Assembly: GCA_910574895.1 (NCBI GenBank)
Contig: CAJTDQ010000005.1
Location: 124,001-188,000, forward strand
DNA: 64,000 nucleotides
From: Eubacteriaceae bacterium
GTDB taxonomy: Bacteria > Bacillota > Clostridia > Lachnospirales > Lachnospiraceae
Reading direction: 5' to 3'
The notes beneath the pieces were generated by a model. It searched no databases. It saw only the letters and a program-made list of their open reading frames with translations, and was not told the DNA's origin. Of the stretch, positions 61,349-64,000 are shown in pieces. Position 1 is the first letter of the stretch. Every line of letters begins with the position of its first letter. A program made the translations under genes and the position numbers.

Positions 61349-61453
61349 TTATCTGGTAACCACATTCAATAATTCATAAAATCCCCCTATTAAAATAAGA
61401 AATATTATTCCATAGATAATGCACTGCCCCAATTCTGATAATAAAAATTTCAT
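61349..61453 (-). CDS. 34-aa single-helix membrane protein
   Basis: MKFLLSELGQCIIYGIIF and a hydrophobic stretch to about residue 26, ending LLNVVTR. SD GGAGGG lies 5 bases before ATG 61453, one base after the TadC-like gene's stop. Its start (F-L-L-S-E-L-G-x-x-I-I-Y-G) aligns with the 47-aa and 134-aa neighbours (E-H-G). Pilin-like or assembly-factor roles are both possible. Confidence 0.6.
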   Translation of the reverse strand: MKFLLSELGQCIIYGIIFLILIGGFYELLNVVTR

Positions 61454-61454
61454 T

Positions 61455-62771
61455 TTACCCTCCATTAATTACGTTGGAAACAGATGAGGTAAATACAACA
61501 ATCATCAATATCATATCCACCATTATTTTAGCTACCCCCAGTACCATAGGAATCGCTGAAAACATTGTTGAAGCACCAATCTTATCACTATTTTTCATCT
61601 CCTCTGCCTGACTTATCATTTTGTTATTTCTATCAATAATAGCATTTATCTGCTTATCCGACTGCCATTTTCCTAACTCGTTGATAGAATAAAACATTTT
61701 TACTGAAGATTTTATTTCGTCTAAATCAAATTCTTTTAAAAAATTATCGTAAGGTTCTATACCTATCGGAAACTTTTCAAAATCCACTAGCAACTTTCTC
61801 ACCGGTCTTTTTAGCACAAATGGCAGCTTCCCATAAGATTCTTCTATTGCGGACTGTACTGTCTCGTTTTGAAGATTAATTGCTACATCACGAATCCAGT
61901 CTGGAAACACCTTTTTTATTTCTTTTTCCAATGTACGCTTTGCTTTTTTATATGACATTTTCTCCAACACAGATAATGAACTATAATTGTTATATGCCTT
62001 TTCTGTCAGAACATAATATTTTACAATCATATTATTTGGTAAGGTCTGTCTGTCCAAAATCCAGTCAATATTCATCTTTTTATGAACAAACAAATATGAT
62101 GCTAACATCAGTATTATCATTGTCGTAGTGCAGATCTGATAAATGAAATGTTCAGTATATCTATATTCTCCGGGAATAAGATATGCCATAAAACCACAAG
62201 TAACCAATGTTGAAATAATAGAAATTAATACATTTCTTTTTATTCTGTCAACACTTTTTATATATAATGAAACTCTATCTCCCCACTCTTTGATATCTTC
62301 TAAAAGAATATCTATATAATTCTCATAATCCCCTCCATGCTTTTCGATTTTAATAATAAACTCATGTAACGACCATAATCTTTTACAATCATATTCGCTT
62401 TTAAGAACCTCTAAAGATTCTTCATATATGTTCTCTGTCATTTTAGAATCAATATTTAAAATAACCTCTTCTATCATTTCTTTCATATGATTTGAACATA
62501 CCTTCTGTGCATCCGACAATGCCATTCGAATCTTAGGCTGTTTTTTAAAAGAATATATCATCTGTTCCATATACAAAACCACATCATGAAACTTATCAAG
62601 ATATTTCTTTCTAATCTTCTCTTCTTTTTCAAAAAATATTTGAAAGATAACTGCTCCAAGCACACAAATAAAAATACTGAATATATTTAATTTGTATATC
62701 AGGCATATTAACAATACTAACACCAATATCTTCACTGAATCTCTCAACACATTCAAAATTTTACTTTTCAC
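61455..62771 (-). CDS. TadB/TadC-like inner-membrane platform protein
   Basis: 438 aa. Helices lie at about 12-45, 180-200, 208-225 and 410-432, with large cytosolic helical regions between them (VVLYMEQMIYSFKKQPKIRMAL, HGGDYENYIDILLEDI). This four-helix, GspF-like plan is that of Tad platform proteins that couple the ATPase to pilin extraction. Sequence is diverged and no strict motif is seen. GTG 62771 is preferred over TTG 62789 because AGGGAG precedes it by 7 bases; that SD overlaps the stop of the ATPase gene. Confidence 0.7.
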   Translation of the reverse strand: MKSKILNVLRDSVKILVLVLLICLIYKLNIFSIFICVLGAVIFQIFFEKEEKIRKKYLDKFHDVVLYMEQMIYSFKKQPKIRMALSDAQKVCSNHMKEMIEEVILNIDSKMTENIYEESLEVLKSEYDCKRLWSLHEFIIKIEKHGGDYENYIDILLEDIKEWGDRVSLYIKSVDRIKRNVLISIISTLVTCGFMAYLIPGEYRYTEHFIYQICTTTMIILMLASYLFVHKKMNIDWILDRQTLPNNMIVKYYVLTEKAYNNYSSLSVLEKMSYKKAKRTLEKEIKKVFPDWIRDVAINLQNETVQSAIEESYGKLPFVLKRPVRKLLVDFEKFPIGIEPYDNFLKEFDLDEIKSSVKMFYSINELGKWQSDKQINAIIDRNNKMISQAEEMKNSDKIGASTMFSAIPMVLGVAKIMVDMILMIVVFTSSVSNVINGG

Positions 62772-62775
62772 TAAT

Positions 62776-63786
62776 TCACTCCCTGACAAATGGATTTTCT
62801 ATTCCTGCCATCTTAAATTTTCTCATGATATCTTCCGGAAGATTTTCTGTTAAAATTTTTCCATCCTCATATATCATAACCTTTTCATTCTTCTCTTCAT
62901 TTCTTGACAGACACATTACCTGAACAATCTTCCGTTTTATCTTTTCTCCTTGTTTTACAACTGACTGTAACTGTACACCAATATCAACAAAAGAATATAC
63001 ATCATTTTCATTAATGTTCTGTCCCATATTTCGCAAACGATCAGGGATTTTGCCGGCATCATCCAGATGAATGGTTGTAAGGCAATGTACTCCTGCTGAA
63101 ATATTTTCCAAAAGATACTTTACCTCCTCACCTCTGGCTTCTGCCAGCAACACCCATGTAGGCAACTGTCTCTTACTGGCTTTTAAGGCTTCCGCATATC
63201 CAAAATTTTCACTAACTTTAATTTCTACGCAGTCTTTACCTGGATTTATTGCAGAATATCTTAATTCCAAATTATCTTCTATCGTATAAACTCTTTCATA
63301 TGCCGGAATGTAATTTGTTAAATATTTAATATATTCTGTTTTTCCTACTCCCGGTAATCCACCTACAATCACGGTGCAGTGTGCTCGTATGGCATTTTGC
63401 ATGAAAGCATCAATTTCCTCCGTACAATATTCATCACGAATCAATCTGTCCTTCCTAATTCTTCGAACTGCCGGAGTCTTTCGAATGCTAATACTAATTC
63501 CGGTATTTGTAACAGAATCATGTAGTATGGATATCCTTAAACTATCTGTTTCCGCCTCTAGAAGAGGATAATTCTGATTAAACTGTATATTCATCAAATT
63601 ACTAATACGTGTATAAAACTGCTGGATAAAAACATCTTTCAAAACAAAACCTTCTACTTTATACCTGCCTTTTTCCAGATCATTTATCCAAAGTCCCCCA
63701 CTCCAATTAATATCTGTTATATTTTCATCTAATATATATGTTAATAAGTCACCAAAAGCTCTGTCCGGCAAAGCCAACTTCCTCAT
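62776..63786 (-). CDS. CpaF/TadA-family secretion ATPase
   Basis: 336 aa. Walker A GLPGVGKT lies at about 143-150; an Asp box DNLELRY follows, then Walker B WVLLAEARGEE (Glu near 216) and the His box GVHCLTTIHLDD. The N-terminal domain is short compared with typical CpaF (about 450 aa). Such hexameric ATPases power assembly of Flp pili. ATG 63786 follows GGGAGAG; a longer frame would add 32 residues of unlikely sequence. It precedes and overlaps the platform protein's SD, and a pilin-like gene lies upstream. Confidence 0.88.
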   Translation of the reverse strand: MRKLALPDRAFGDLLTYILDENITDINWSGGLWINDLEKGRYKVEGFVLKDVFIQQFYTRISNLMNIQFNQNYPLLEAETDSLRISILHDSVTNTGISISIRKTPAVRRIRKDRLIRDEYCTEEIDAFMQNAIRAHCTVIVGGLPGVGKTEYIKYLTNYIPAYERVYTIEDNLELRYSAINPGKDCVEIKVSENFGYAEALKASKRQLPTWVLLAEARGEEVKYLLENISAGVHCLTTIHLDDAGKIPDRLRNMGQNINENDVYSFVDIGVQLQSVVKQGEKIKRKIVQVMCLSRNEEKNEKVMIYEDGKILTENLPEDIMRKFKMAGIENPFVRE

Positions 63787-63853
63787 GTGCTCTCTCCCTG
63801 TCGTTTCAATAAAATAATTGTTATGTTTAACACAAATACAAAACTGTTTATTC

Positions 63854-64000
63854 CTATTTTCCTGCCGGAATCTTACCGGCAATAGAATCGAATGTCACAG
63901 ACGAGGAATAACTGTCCACTACATCCTTAACCGCATTACTAATAATGGGTCCAATAACATAAGCAACACCTACTAACAGCAAAATACATACTGCAATAAA
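63854..64000 (-). CDS. C-terminal part of a pilin-like membrane protein
   Basis: The last 48 codons of a gene that enters from the right edge. They encode a hydrophobic helix (FIAVCILLLVGVAYVIGPII) and a short polar tail ending in KIPAGK, then TAG. This resembles the single-helix proteins of the locus or the end of a larger membrane component. The start is outside the window. Confidence 0.55.
   Translation of the reverse strand, partial: FIAVCILLLVGVAYVIGPIISNAVKDVVDSYSSSVTFDSIAGKIPAGK

Overview
The window is low-GC Firmicutes DNA, about 35% GC by eye. It has strong GGAGG-type ribosome binding sites, TTGACA/TATAAT-type promoters, and an era-yqzL-recO-lipoprotein-glyS block. It also has pyruvate phosphate dikinase, bifunctional BirA, a Mn-dependent pyrophosphatase with CBS/DRTGG domains, and lysine-rich cell-surface proteins with fibronectin-like tails. 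Together with a choloylglycine hydrolase this points to a gut Lachnospiraceae-type anaerobe (inference; no 16S rRNA is present). Most genes lie on the minus strand.

Layout. 1-3.1 kb: partial PAP2 phosphatase, a secreted fibronectin-like surface protein, one tRNA-Gly (GCC) and an adjacent chain of short hairpins. 3.3-13.2 kb: EamA transporter, HAD phosphatase, two AEC permeases flanking oligoendopeptidase F, endonuclease IV, a tandem GNAT protein, signal peptidase I, a flavoprotein and a Gfo/Idh oxidoreductase. 13.4-23.2 kb: ferritin-like protein, gltBD behind a promoter and terminator-like leader, the housekeeping sigma factor, a CDF metal transporter and a Cof-type HAD phosphatase. 24.1-31.8 kb: an accessory block of small, co-oriented, individually SD-equipped genes. 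It holds two P-loop kinase-like proteins, two GNATs, two chloramphenicol-acetyltransferase-like proteins, a VOC protein, DUF3788, a broken aminoglycoside-phosphotransferase-like gene and a chimeric HTH/radical-SAM fragment. 31.8-47.8 kb: deoC, Cu/Zn superoxide dismutase family protein, DUF1846, pyrophosphatase, bile-salt-hydrolase family protein, YtaF, M24 peptidase, ppdK, GH30 glycosidase and a leucine-rich-repeat surface protein. 48-57.4 kb: glyS, lipoprotein, recO, yqzL, era, M16C peptidase, DUF1284, then bioY and birA divergent across a clear BirA operator.

57.5-64 kb (running off the right edge): a minus-strand operon for a divergent Tad/type IVb-pilus-like secretion machine. It encodes a CpaF-type ATPase, a TadC-like membrane protein, two tiny single-helix proteins (34 and 47 aa), a 134-aa membrane-anchored Ig-like protein, a TadE-like pseudopilin, an 840-aa secreted beta-helix protein and another pilin-like protein. 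The tiny membrane proteins share an N-terminal Glu-His-Gly-type motif. This is the best candidate here for a poorly described system.

Regulatory highlights are a gltB leader with a hairpin that buries the SD of a possible 30-aa leader peptide, a ~160-nt structured ppdK leader, a 9-11-9 inverted-repeat operator overlapping the GH30 promoter, the BirA operator, and a possible ~130-nt small RNA at 34.1-34.2 kb. Starts were reassigned wherever a clear SD sits before an internal start codon. All family calls are from recognition of motifs, not from database searches.
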